From Telmatactis stephensoni (lineage: Eukaryota; Cnidaria; Anthozoa; Actiniaria; Isophelliidae): a stretch of 64,000 nucleotides of DNA. This document shows positions 36,301 through 39,346 of this stretch, in pieces; the stretch's first letter is position 1; each line of letters begins with the position of its first letter. A program made the position numbers and the translations under genes. Location of the stretch: the NCBI GenBank assembly GCA_029948255.1, contig JALIZF010001756.1:25001-89000 (forward strand). The letters are read 5' to 3'. The notes under the pieces were generated by a model. It saw only the letters and a program-made list of their open reading frames with translations, was not told where the DNA came from and ran no database searches.

Positions 36301-36844
36301 ATACTTTTAAAACCGCATTACCGCATGTAAAAATAAGAATTACCGCAATACCGGACCACCGCGAACCCTTACGCCCCCCTCAAATGGGGATCACAGAAAA
36401 GACCACATTACACTGTATCAATATACACTACTAGTACGGCTGTTGATGTTCATGCAGTCCTTTCTGATTTGATTACAAGGACACAACAATAACCAAAAAT
36501 TCAAAATTTATGCTTGTCTACACAGAACTACCTTCAATAAAGCAACCATTATAATTAACGTTTACTTCTACACAACGCTTTCGCATCGAGTGTAGAGTGT
36601 ATGTATCGATTGTATTTTTAACTAAACAGAAGTGAGCATAAAACATATATTTTCAAACCTTTTCCTGTTTTCTTGTTTCCCAAACAATAACATTTTCCAA
36701 AGCAGGACAAACTGCAAATTGACCATTATTGGATTTATGGCCTAATTTTTTACCGTCAACGAAGAGAACGTTCGCTTTGAGGCTACCAACGACACCAAAG
36801 CAGCCCAAAGGCTCGTAACGTAGATACGATTTGGTTAAGACCAT
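710..36844 (-). CDS. WDR3: WDR3, WD repeat protein 3 (Dip2/Utp12 orthologue), 3'-partial
   Basis: Nucleolar WD40 protein, the animal counterpart of yeast Dip2/Utp12, a member of the UTP-B subcomplex of the small-subunit processome that processes 18S pre-rRNA. The start is the ATG at 36844: [20 protein letters not shown] aligns with the human N-terminus. I place 28 coding exons, all with GT donors and AG acceptors and all in compatible phase. They total 2340 nt, or 780 residues; human WDR3 is about 943. The order of conserved blocks matches human throughout, for example [75 protein letters not shown] and [11 protein letters not shown]. The C-terminal Utp12 domain begins near the last visible exon and continues beyond the left edge. 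One exon of about 70-75 nt is not visible between 2507 and 3743. Orthology is very secure; exon edges are inferred by eye. Confidence 0.95.
791..968. mobile_element. TAGCCTCC-type inverted-repeat element with 9-bp duplication
   Basis: Termini TAGCCTCCTCCGCAGG and its complement enclose a C/T-rich centre. It is flanked by an exact 9-bp target duplication, TGTTAGTCC, at 782-790 and 969-977. A 9-bp duplication fits Mutator-like elements. Non-autonomous. Confidence 0.8.
1010..1125. repeat. GCAACGTTGCGC-type repeat fragment
   Basis: Copies of a palindromic phrase around CAACGTTGCGCACAACATT and 'GGTGGACGATATGTTG'. The same family recurs at 2705-2895, 55010-55210, 57120-57400 and 60400-60760. Confidence 0.5.
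1694..1795. mobile_element. Small GTAGCT-type foldback fragment
   Basis: Left end CCTGCGTAGCTAGCGCTACC and right end AGTGTCAGCTACACAGG are imperfect inverted repeats around a G-rich then C-rich core. Boundary and duplication are not clear. A similar one lies at 12315-12450. Confidence 0.4.
2002..2235. mobile_element. TAGCCTCC-type inverted-repeat element, second copy
   Basis: Ends TAGCCTCCTCCCCAGG and TGCAGAGGAGGCTA. Flanks CATAACCTT (1993-2001) and CATAAACTT (2236-2244) make a 9-bp duplication with one mismatch. It lies in WDR3 intron 26, 40 nt past exon 26. Confidence 0.7.
2531..2615. repeat. GAAC/ATGA tetranucleotide repeat
   Basis: Irregular (GAAC)n with AATG variants directly upstream of WDR3 exon 25 on the gene strand. 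Confidence 0.8.
2896..3087. mobile_element. GGCCCGGTAATACGAGCAAC foldback element
   Basis: Ends AAGGCCCGGTAATACGAGCA and its complement near 3068-3087; the interior is reiterated GCAACA/TTGTTGC phrase. A better copy lies at 17885-18154. To its left (2705-2895) is a related GCAAC-rich repeat. Confidence 0.65.
3152..3575. mobile_element. CGCAAGTTTTGACTTGC-type inverted-repeat element
   Basis: Starts GGCCCCGATCAAACAAGATC and ends near TTCTCGTTTGGTC. The interior repeats the phrase (T)GCAAGTT(G)ATGCAAG many times on both strands. A diverged copy lies at 14492-14908. It fills the WDR3 intron where the missing exon would be expected. Confidence 0.55.
3743..16020 (-). CDS. WDR3: WDR3 coding exons 10-24 (second WD40 propeller)
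   Basis: Exons in transcript order: 15993-16020, 14148-14221, 13806-13848, 13415-13533, 12749-12820, 12126-12219, 11084-11185, 10005-10090, 8256-8324, 7668-7740, 7544-7600, 7083-7183, 6581-6596, 5865-5960, 3743-3796. Exon 10 is only 28 nt (encoding KEDPETQPQ) and exon 22 only 16 nt (SIMGIQ); both keep phase with their neighbours and fit the human alignment. Blades read [41 protein letters not shown]-type ends, [32 protein letters not shown] and [18 protein letters not shown]. Introns hold most of the repeats listed below. Confidence 0.9.
4472..4651. mobile_element. GGCGGATCCAGG-type element with GTTTG duplication
   Basis: Right end CCTGGATCCGCCCCTG and an imperfect left end GTGGCGGATTAAGGGG. 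Flanked by GTTTG on both sides (4467-4471, 4652-4656), a 5-bp duplication. The interior repeats GCACCCCCTCCT. Related copies lie at 30880-31040 and 41177-41355. Confidence 0.65.
4743..4887 (+). repeat. A/G-rich low-complexity tract
   Basis: AAAGAAA-type purine tract of about 145 nt. Confidence 0.85.
4895..4965 (-). repeat. tRNA-like SINE head, degenerate
   Basis: On the minus strand GGGTTCGAGCCCGCC resembles an RNA polymerase III B box. The A-box region is degraded. A second tRNA-like stretch with TAGTCTAGTGGT lies at 5040-5095 on the plus strand. Probably SINE remnants rather than a working tRNA. Confidence 0.4.
5545..5690 (+). repeat. Direct repeat of a 60-bp segment
   Basis: GACTCACGAGGCGTAGCCGA occurs twice (5576 and 5630), each followed by GGTAT(G/T)GACTCTTATTTACC. 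The unit resembles the end of another inverted-repeat family that uses CGAGGCGTAGCCG. Confidence 0.5.
6115..6256. mobile_element. TTTCGTATGA-type inverted-repeat element
   Basis: Ends ATTTCGTATGACTGTGAAAA and CACACTCATACGAAAA; the interior reiterates GGCACGGT(C/T)AC. A degraded piece precedes it at 6040-6110 and another copy lies at 6417-6545. Other copies: 15656-15822, 33736-33937, 51353-51507, 56817-56957, 61013-61159. Confidence 0.7.
6417..6545. mobile_element. TTTCGTATGA-type inverted-repeat element
   Basis: Ends CTCTAGCGCAGTTTCGTATG and AACGAAAACTGCTCTAGC. It lies 36 nt from the 16-nt exon 22 of WDR3. Confidence 0.7.
6645..6945. mobile_element. CRE/CCAAT foldback element
   Basis: Palindromic element with TACGTGCGCTCTGATTGG near the left end and, in the core, GTACTCTAATAGATGCACAG and its complement. 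It contains TGACGTCA (6887-6894). Full-length relative at 38505-38946. Confidence 0.65.
7249..7492 (+). repeat. CAGT/CGGT tetranucleotide array
   Basis: About 245 nt of mixed TCAG, TCGG and TCTG units, with a higher-order period of about 60 nt around TTGGTCGGTCTGTAGGTCGG. Confidence 0.9.
7878..8142 (+). repeat. TTTG/CTTG tetranucleotide array
   Basis: About 260 nt of TGTT, TGCT and TGTC units. Its open frames (Cys, Leu, Phe, Val) are artefacts. Confidence 0.9.
8397..8687. mobile_element. CAAGAGACCATAATACTAAG foldback element, copy 1
   Basis: Long inverted repeats (about 125 nt each arm) beginning CAAGAGACCATAATACTAAG and ending in its complement. Exact 7-bp duplication CTATTAC at 8390-8396 and 8688-8694. 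Other copies: 16167-16446, 18475-18684, 20715-20992. Confidence 0.85.
9175..9845 (+). repeat. Tandem array, about 98-bp unit
   Basis: The phrase CCTTCCGTCCACA recurs at 9233, 9330, 9429, 9528, 9627, 9726 and 9821, giving periods of 97, 99, 99, 99, 99 and 95. Each unit also has a second near copy, TCCACACTAACCCG, and a T-run. A G-rich segment (9877-9940) borders it. Confidence 0.9.
10439..10655. mobile_element. GAGGGGGTCGTAAG element with AACCGCAA phrase, copy 1
   Basis: Ends GAGGGGGTCGTAAG and CTTACGACCCCCTC. TTGTTG occurs on both flanks (10433-10438 and 10656-10661), a 6-bp duplication. The interior is mostly the phrase AAACCGCAAA repeated. A longer relative is at 35803-36381. Confidence 0.75.
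10684..10973 (-). mobile_element. tRNA-derived SINE, copy 1
   Basis: On the minus strand the head reads TGGCCGAGTGGTCAGAGCG (A box) and GGTTCGATTCC (B box), like a tRNA-Leu/Ser-type head. A body of about 200 nt and a 3' ATGT microsatellite tail (10684-10712) follow. A near-identical copy lies at 51521-51793. Confidence 0.85.
11262..11690. mobile_element. GGCCCTTTGCAG palindromic element
   Basis: Outer arms AGGCCCTTTGCAGCTAGAGG / CCTCTAACTGCAAAGGGCCT enclose a second perfect hairpin around TGCACTGGAGAGCA (11450-11500). About 430 nt in total, in WDR3 intron 15. Confidence 0.75.
12880..13158. mobile_element. ATGTTTATAT/CTCTACATC foldback element
   Basis: Palindrome with the inner pair AGATGTAGAGCACTCG / CTTGCTCTACATCTTCCA and the outer pair CAGTACAGAGACAT / ATGTCTCTGTACTG. 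The disrupted relative at 25863-26945 shows it is an old family. Confidence 0.65.
13563..13602 (+). repeat. CAA microsatellite
   Basis: About 13 consecutive CAA/ACA units. Confidence 0.9.
14332..14490 (+). mobile_element. tRNA-derived SINE, second family
   Basis: A box TGGCCAAGTGGTTAGAG and B box GGTTTGAGTCC, then a conserved body ACAATGTCCCCCAATTACTG and GCTAGAAGACTTGGACACTT, ending in a T/A-rich tail. A 5'-truncated copy is at 43296-43372. Confidence 0.75.
14492..14908. mobile_element. CGCAAGTTTTGACTTGC-type element, diverged copy
   Basis: Aligns with 3152-3575 (GGCCCCAATCAAATGACAC, GCAAGTTTTGACTTGCA). CpG sites have decayed to TpG/CpA, as expected of an old methylated copy. Confidence 0.55.
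15196..15600. mobile_element. CCCGGGGG-ended element with CCTAAAAGGTACC phrase, copy 1
   Basis: Ends CCCGGGGG...CCCCCGGG. Exact 8-bp duplication GTTGGTTG at 15188-15195 and 15601-15608 (hAT-like length). The interior carries CCTAAAAGGTACC at least five times. The sister copy is at 57564-57971. A long G tract at the left end will be unreliable in assembly. Confidence 0.85.
15656..15822. mobile_element. TTTCGTATGA-type inverted-repeat element
   Basis: Ends AGAGTGGTTTTCGTATGAG and CTCATACGAAAACGACTCT. The right arm contains a short internal duplication of GGTAAGTTTCTCA. Confidence 0.65.
16167..16446. mobile_element. CAAGAGACC foldback element, copy 2
   Basis: Same arms as 8397-8687; 7-bp flanks TTTCAAT and TTTAAAT (one mismatch). 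Confidence 0.75.
16455..16740 (+). repeat. Tandem array, 40-bp unit
   Basis: AATTTCGC or its variant recurs at about 16493, 16533, 16573, 16612, 16652, 16692 and 16732: period 40 (once 39). The unit is TTTTGCAACATGATAATTTC plus GCGATTTTAGAGTGTC. Scattered single units continue to about 17700. Confidence 0.85.
16907..17190. mobile_element. CRE/CCAAT foldback element, partial
   Basis: Left half matches 38505-38700 (TTACGTGCGCTCTGATTGGC, GTACTCTAATAGATGCACAG). Contains TGACGTCA at 16967-16974 and 17068-17075. The right arm is diverged or lost. Confidence 0.55.
17738..18452. mobile_element. AGGGTTYG element with TTTTCAAGGAG phrase, interrupted
   Basis: Left end CCAGGGTTTGCGCTGAG and right end TAACACGAACCCTG. 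The interior repeats TTTTCAAGG(A/G)G; 18300-18432 is a tandem run of it. The element at 17885-18154 is inserted in it. Confidence 0.6.
17885..18154. mobile_element. GGCCCGGTAATACGAGCAAC foldback element, full copy
   Basis: Near-perfect palindrome of about 270 nt. Ends AAGGCCCGGTAATACGAGCA and complement. The interior has CGCGCAACA(A)/TTGTTGCGCG reiterations around a central GAAGTAGAAGCACTGTCTAC. Confidence 0.8.
18475..18684. mobile_element. CAAGAGACC foldback element, copy 3
   Basis: Shorter copy (about 210 nt); the central part is deleted relative to 8397-8687. Flanks ATTACGAT and TTTACGAT. Confidence 0.75.
19187..19620. mobile_element. AAGGTACGGTAATRCGAGCA foldback element
   Basis: Ends AAAGGTACGGTAATGCGAGC and GCTCGTATTACCGTACCTT. 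Cousin of the GGCCCGGTAATACGAGC family with interior CTCGCAACA/TTGTTGCGAG phrases. Confidence 0.7.
19621..20459. mobile_element. TTAA-flanked inverted-repeat element 1
   Basis: Terminal repeats GGTTGGTGCCTACTA and TAGTAGGCACCAACC, bordered on both sides by TTAA. TTAA targeting is typical of piggyBac and Kolobok elements. About 839 nt with no transposase ORF. A relative of nearly the same length is at 37461-38303. Confidence 0.75.
20715..20992. mobile_element. CAAGAGACC foldback element, copy 4
   Basis: The best-preserved copy: arms nearly identical over about 120 nt, 7-bp duplication ATTCGGA on both sides. Confidence 0.85.
21284..21323 (+). repeat. Poly(A) tract
   Basis: About 39 consecutive A, 70 nt upstream of the galactosyltransferase ORF. 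It is on the upstream side, so it is not that gene's own retroposition tail. Confidence 0.9.
21395..22627 (+). CDS. Beta-1,3-galactosyltransferase-like (glycosyltransferase family 31), intronless
   Basis: Predicted Golgi type II glycosyltransferase that would add Gal or GlcNAc in beta-1,3 linkage from a UDP-sugar. The ORF is 410 residues, but the likelier start is Met25 at 21467 ([10 protein letters not shown]), which gives a short cytosolic tail before one membrane anchor (about residues 48-68). Family 31 landmarks are in order: RRKAIRKTW near 170, [13 protein letters not shown], the DxD motif TDDD at 252-255, [17 protein letters not shown] (family YPPYCSGxG position) and TDDAYFG near 338-344 in place of the usual EDVYxG. 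Length suits the family (about 320-420). It has no introns and lies antisense inside WDR3 intron 9, with its own CCAATCAG at 21417-21424. It could be a retrocopy, though many GT31 genes are naturally single-exon. Exact acceptor specificity cannot be read. Confidence 0.9.
   Translation: MFCPLVTANQKATKLQVVVTWKIEMDEVSHLDNTMVSFPCRRNQGFSVFVVTGISFMLCLQFLMITVIMNSRNEKHLGTKQTSGSFAVPLGKNSSPTNQILQLATATLPSTKTPTKAREVDMENDYYPYVDFKFIWPDVKPNLAGKRDFFMAILVNSAARGTKYRERRKAIRKTWANIQNCENLKSKRPWILVFSLGKAYNQEEDKANVLEAHTHNDILIGDFNDNYLNNVLKTFMSQIWASSLNAKYTLKTDDDVYIRIPQIMDWLAMHQFPQRFYGGAPYFNFNVDRNPKGKWAISKRYFNETRFPPFCAGAFVATSTDILPLFFNYVRKRRPFHTDDAYFGIAARDLGINVTRIPGLLLEDNMPQMIPTFKDCYLQKAKGIGHSVEPHLMERLYGRYSAICNNPPHC
23714..23860. 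repeat. Long hairpin, about 70-nt arms
   Basis: ACACTTATTGACTGGGACC ... GGTCCCAGTCAATAAGTGT, nearly perfect through AAACATACTG and CCAATGTTTCCC. It sits inside an outer pair (TACCAACTGTCAAA at 23495 and TTTGACAGTTGGTA at 23692). Confidence 0.75.
24359..24657. mobile_element. CAGGGTTCGTAC element with TTCCATGACTTTCCA phrase
   Basis: Ends CAGGGTTCGTAC and GTACGAACCCTG; the interior repeats TTCCATGACTTTCCA-like phrases seven or more times. The ends resemble those of 17738-18452. No clean duplication seen. Confidence 0.7.
25641..25853. mobile_element. GGTAGAGGTTATTTC foldback element with 9-bp duplication
   Basis: Ends GGTAGAGGTTATTTC and GAAATAACCTCTACC. Exact 9-bp duplication GATGCACTT at 25632-25640 and 25854-25862. 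The loop holds degenerate TTAGGG/CCCTAA-type motifs (25709-25785). Confidence 0.85.
25948..26824. mobile_element. CAGGGCCRTAGCRAGG element with TAAGA duplication
   Basis: Ends CAGGGCCATAGCGAGG and CCTTGCTACGGCCCTG; 5-bp duplication TAAGA on both flanks. The interior carries GAGCGCGAAGCGCGAGCC twice (26226, 26549). It interrupts an older foldback related to 12880-13158. Confidence 0.8.
27116..36844 (-). CDS. WDR3: WDR3 coding exons 1-9 (first WD40 propeller)
   Basis: Exons in transcript order: 36659-36844, 34307-34446, 32946-33015, 31952-32001, 31222-31290, 29275-29353, 28032-28229, 27826-27933, 27116-27213. They encode the first run of WD40 blades. GH and WD signatures include [26 protein letters not shown] and the MWDL strand. 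Exon 7 then gives a polar linker rich in D, N and K. Exon 9 ends in a basic helix ([14 protein letters not shown]) matching the lysine-rich stretch of the human protein. Phase closes at every junction: for example exon 2 ends in AG and exon 3 starts with T, giving Ser before GHR. Confidence 0.92.
27294..27672. repeat. Array of X-box-like palindromes, about 98-bp higher-order unit
   Basis: Roughly a dozen variants of GTTGCCTAGGCAAC, the exact palindrome being at 27396-27409. ACAGCCATRCTGTGG recurs at 27382, 27481 and 27578. The palindrome matches the RFX X-box form GTTGCC-NN-GGCAAC. It lies in WDR3 intron 8 beside exon 9. Confidence 0.8.
28504..28734. mobile_element. AGGGGTATAGAATGG element with TCCGAGCC phrase
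   Basis: Ends AGGGGTATAGAATGG and CCATTCTATACCCCT; 6-bp duplication CCTCCT on both sides. The interior is the phrase (A)TCCGAGCCT repeated about ten times. Confidence 0.8.
29909..30602. mobile_element. hAT-like non-autonomous element, 694 bp
   Basis: Long near-perfect terminal repeats (about 65 nt) starting TAGCCTGCGTTGCTGGCGG. Exact 8-bp duplication GGGTGGGT at 29901-29908 and 30603-30610. The AT-rich interior has no transposase. Confidence 0.88.
30880..31040. mobile_element. GGATCCAGG-type element, 5-bp duplication GTTTG
   Basis: Ends CAAGGGCAGATCCAGG and CCTGGATCCACCCCTG, flanked by GTTTG at 30875-30879 and 31041-31045. The interior holds TGACGTCA twice and CAAGATGGTGGCCTCC. Confidence 0.75.
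33405..34012. repeat. CAT/TCA-rich simple-sequence region with a TTTCGTATGA-type element
   Basis: Scattered ATC/TCA triplet runs at 33436-33470, 33661-33692 and 33944-34012. A diverged TTCACATGACTGTGAAAA...TCACACTCATATGAAA element lies at 33736-33937. Confidence 0.6.
34020..34240. repeat. Foldback, GCAGGAGACGTTTTTGTCAA arms
   Basis: TAAGCAGGAGACGTTTTTGT at 34022 pairs with ACAAAAACGTCTCCTGCTTA near 34216-34235; the inner pair is CATCCGTTCGCC / GGCGAACGGATG. Between WDR3 exons 2 and 3. Confidence 0.7.
34677..34832. mobile_element. Diverged TTATCCACTGGATAAG-type element
   Basis: Ends CAGTTACACAAAGGCTGGAT / ATCCAGCTTTCGTGTAACTG; the interior has CTTATCC/GGATAAG phrases. Relative of 41770-41920. 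Confidence 0.55.
35590..35748. repeat. Long hairpin, about 75-nt arms
   Basis: AATAGAACAGCTTTTTCCGT pairs with CGGCAAAAGCTGTTCTATT; the stem continues through AGCACTTAGGAAGTGACGAA. It may be the centre of a larger foldback that includes CTCTGATTGGCTGAAAGC upstream. Confidence 0.75.
35803..36381. mobile_element. GAGGGGGGCGTAAG element with ATACCGCA phrase, copy 2
   Basis: Ends GAGGGGGGCGTAAG and CTTACGCCCCCCTC. AAATGG on both flanks is a 6-bp duplication, as in the copy at 10439-10655. Interior ATACCGCA and AAACCGC phrases flank an unrelated 350-nt core. Confidence 0.8.
35959..36183 (-). pseudogene. Possible C-terminal remnant of a transposon protein
   Basis: A 74-codon frame inside the element at 35803-36381. 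It has an acidic stretch ([18 protein letters not shown]) followed by [12 protein letters not shown] TRxGRxVR tail after an acidic stretch is seen at the C-termini of various transposon-encoded proteins. No catalytic domain remains. Speculative. Confidence 0.3.
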
Positions 36845-36896
36845 TTTAAATTGATGAAAACTTATCTAAAAAACTTGTTTTCAAATTTCACGCATC

Positions 36897-36913
36897 CGCC
36901 ATTTTGGCACGTG
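36897..36913 (-). promoter_or_regulatory. Possible WDR3 promoter sites: YY1-like site and E-box
   Basis: Read on the gene strand, the palindrome CACGTG (36908-36913) is followed directly by CAAAATGGCGG (36897-36907), about 53-70 nt upstream of the WDR3 ATG. CACGTG is the canonical MYC/MAX E-box and AANATGGCGG is the YY1-type core often found at the 5' ends of housekeeping genes. Both fit a ribosome-biogenesis gene. The transcription start site is unknown, so function is inferred. Confidence 0.4.
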
Positions 36914-36978
36914 CTAACTGAATGTAAACTAACACAGGAAGCCCGGTTCTTCAAATTTTCTTTGGCAAGTGGTTTTTG

Positions 36979-37054
36979 CCGTCCTCGGAGACCCAGGGCG
37001 TCAGGGAGGGGGGAGAGGAGCTTCCTCCCTGACGCCCTGGGTCTCCGAGGACGG
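36979..37054. mobile_element. 76-bp hairpin element
   Basis: CCGTCCTCGGAGACCCAGGG and its complement around a G-rich loop. Flanks TGGTTTTTG and TGGTTTTAC (9 bp, two mismatches) suggest insertion. Confidence 0.65.
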
Positions 37055-37376
37055 TGGTTTTACCCGTGTGGATGAGAAAATTTGTTGTAAATTTTTATAG
37101 TATGACAAATGCGTATGAAATTTGGTCAAATTTCTCATCCACCCGAAAATTTCTTTCAAGCTAGCTGACGTGTTGGTTTTATGGCAAAGAAAATTTGAAC
37201 AAATTTGATTGTGTAGATGATTTGTCAAAGAAAATCTGGCTTATGGTGCTCTGACAGCACCAATCCGGCTCTTTTTCCGCTCCGTTTTTCACACTGAAAT
37301 AGCGTTTTCAATTTAGATAAAAGACAAACGTGACAACAAAACAAAATGTGCGCGTTTGCAAATTTATCCAGATAAG

Positions 37377-38457
37377 GGGGTGTTTACATGGCACTAGGAT
37401 CATAATATAATAGCACTAGGATCATCCTAGCAGGCGAATCATCCTACCCACTATACATTTAAGGTGACTGACTATGTTGGCAAAAAGTAATTAAATATCG
37501 TTTAAACCACAATTTTCTAGAACGAAATTTAATGCTGCTCCCACAAACGAAAAGAAAAAAGGGGGGTCCCGTACTCGTTTTCGAGATAATCAGCATTGTA
37601 TGAATGCCTATCTCCGAATTTTTGATGCGAAAATCGCTCAACCGGAAGTGAATAGAAAATAAATTAAGAATTAGGGAAATAACATTTCTACAAAGGCTAC
37701 AATTGCGTAAATATTAGCTAAATGGAGTATTCTGCAAAATGGCATAAATACTTTTGATGTGAGAACAGCAAAATACCTTCATTCCTTGGCTTTTGTGCCG
37801 CGAGTACCAACCACAATTGTCCTCATGTCGAGCAAAATTTTATACAAAAATCGATTTTTTCATATGCTAGAATAATTAACTTTTTTTGCAAAATTGATAT
37901 GATTGAGATTTTTAGGTGTTTTTTTAAATAAACGAAAAAAAAGTATAGGGTCCCGTGCAAAAATGAAGGGTTTTGTGCCTTTGAAGTTGTTAAAAAGGGC
38001 TAAAAAATGCTAACCGGAAGTGCCGCCATTTTAAAAATGACGCGTAGCGCGAGCTTGATTCAAATTTGTGTTGACGAAAACAAGCGAGCGCTCACTGTTT
38101 TTTCCAAAAAGAAAATATTTTTACTTCATTCTCTAATGATTTTAAGTATTTAAATCCACAAGAATAAATTTGGAGCTGATTTTTGTACAAAAACTTAAGT
38201 TTTTCTATGATTTTTGCTGTTCGCTGAAATCTCCGCGCGCTATGACATTGCTTAAGACGTAATGCGCGAAATCATGCGCAGTACCAACGTAGTCAGTCAC
38301 CTTAATGCATTCTGTTTACATGGAAATTGGTGTCTTCTAACCCCAACCCTAACCCTAACCTACTAAACAGAATGCAGTAAATGTATAGCAGGTAGGATAA
38401 TTCGCCTGCTAGGATGATCCTAGTGCTGGGATGATCCTAGTGCCATGTAAACACCCC
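37377..38457. mobile_element. GGGGTGTTTACATGGCACTA element, host of a nested insertion
   Basis: Ends GGGGTGTTTACATGGCACTA and TAGTGCCATGTAAACACCCC; interior CTAGGATCATCCTAG phrases. It is split by the TTAA element at 37461-38303. Contains CCCTAACCCTAACCC near 38340-38360. Confidence 0.75.
37461..38303. mobile_element. TTAA-flanked inverted-repeat element 2
   Basis: Terminal repeats GGTGACTGACTA(T)GTTGG and CCAACGTAGTCAGTCACC with TTAA on both sides; 843 nt. Close in size and design to 19621-20459. No transposase. Confidence 0.78.
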
Positions 38458-38504
38458 TTAGTGTGAATAGCCTAAAGGAGCTGTGGAACTTTATATAATT
38501 ATTG

Positions 38505-38946
38505 GTTTATTACGCGCGCTCTGATTGGTAGAGAACCGTGTGTAATTACAGTATACACGCATAGATGACGTCATTGAATCTTACGCGCGCTCTGATTGGT
38601 TGAAATGTTTCGATGAATATTTAACAAATAGATTCCATTTTTCCGTGCGTCTGTACTCTAATCGATGCACAGATGACGTCAAAATGTGGCGAGAACAAAA
38701 AAGTACGCCACGAGACGAAGTCGAGTGGCGTGACTGTTGTTCTCACCACATTTTGACGTCTTCTGTGCATCGATTAGAGTATAGACGCACGGAAAAATGG
38801 AATCTATCTGTTTTATATAATATTTATCGAAACATTCCAACCAATCAGAGCGCGCGTAAGATTCGATGACGCCATCTATGTGTGTGTACTCTAATCACAC
38901 ATGGTTGTTCGACCAATCAGAGCGCGCGTAATATGCCAATTATTAC
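38505..38946. mobile_element. CRE/CCAAT foldback element, full-length
   Basis: Palindrome of about 440 nt. Each arm has TACGCGCGCTCTGATTGG (complement: CCAATCAGAGCGCGCGTA) twice, and the core has GTACTCTAATCGATGCACAG. TGACGTCA at 38566-38573 and 38674-38681. A partial third arm follows to about 39040. Confidence 0.8.
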
Positions 38947-39288
38947 ATAATGATATAAAACAAATTGATTTTTCCGTGCGTCTTCACTCTATAGATGCAC
39001 AGATGACGTCAAAATGTGGTGAGAACAAAAAAGTACACCTTTTTCACGAGCAAAAAAAAAAATATATTAATTGAATGTTTGAACCAACAAATAGCGAAGC
39101 GCGTCAATGACGTCACAGACAAACAAACCAAATCAGTTTCATCTTCTTGAGTCCGATTTTAGCAGTTTGGTTTTCCTGACCAGTTTTTTTGAAACTGAAG
39201 CAATGCCTGTTTGACGTTTCTCGGTGTTCTTTTCAGTACATACGATTGCAGTTGCATTATCTTTGTATGAGTCATGCATCTATTGGGT

Positions 39289-39346
39289 CAACCTCGTTAA
39301 TTCCCAGGCCCTTTTCCCTAGGGAAAAGGGCCTGGGCACGAGGTTG
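39289..39346. mobile_element. 58-bp hairpin element with 9-bp duplication
   Basis: CAACCTCGT ... ACGAGGTTG, with a perfect inner stem CCCAGGCCCTTTTCCCTA. Flanks CTATTGGGT (39280-39288) and CTATTAGGT (39347-39355): 9 bp, one mismatch. Confidence 0.75.

Noticed and set aside
38335..38365. Chromosome end or telomere
   Set aside because: Only about three CCCTAA units, inside a transposon and flanked by genes on both sides.
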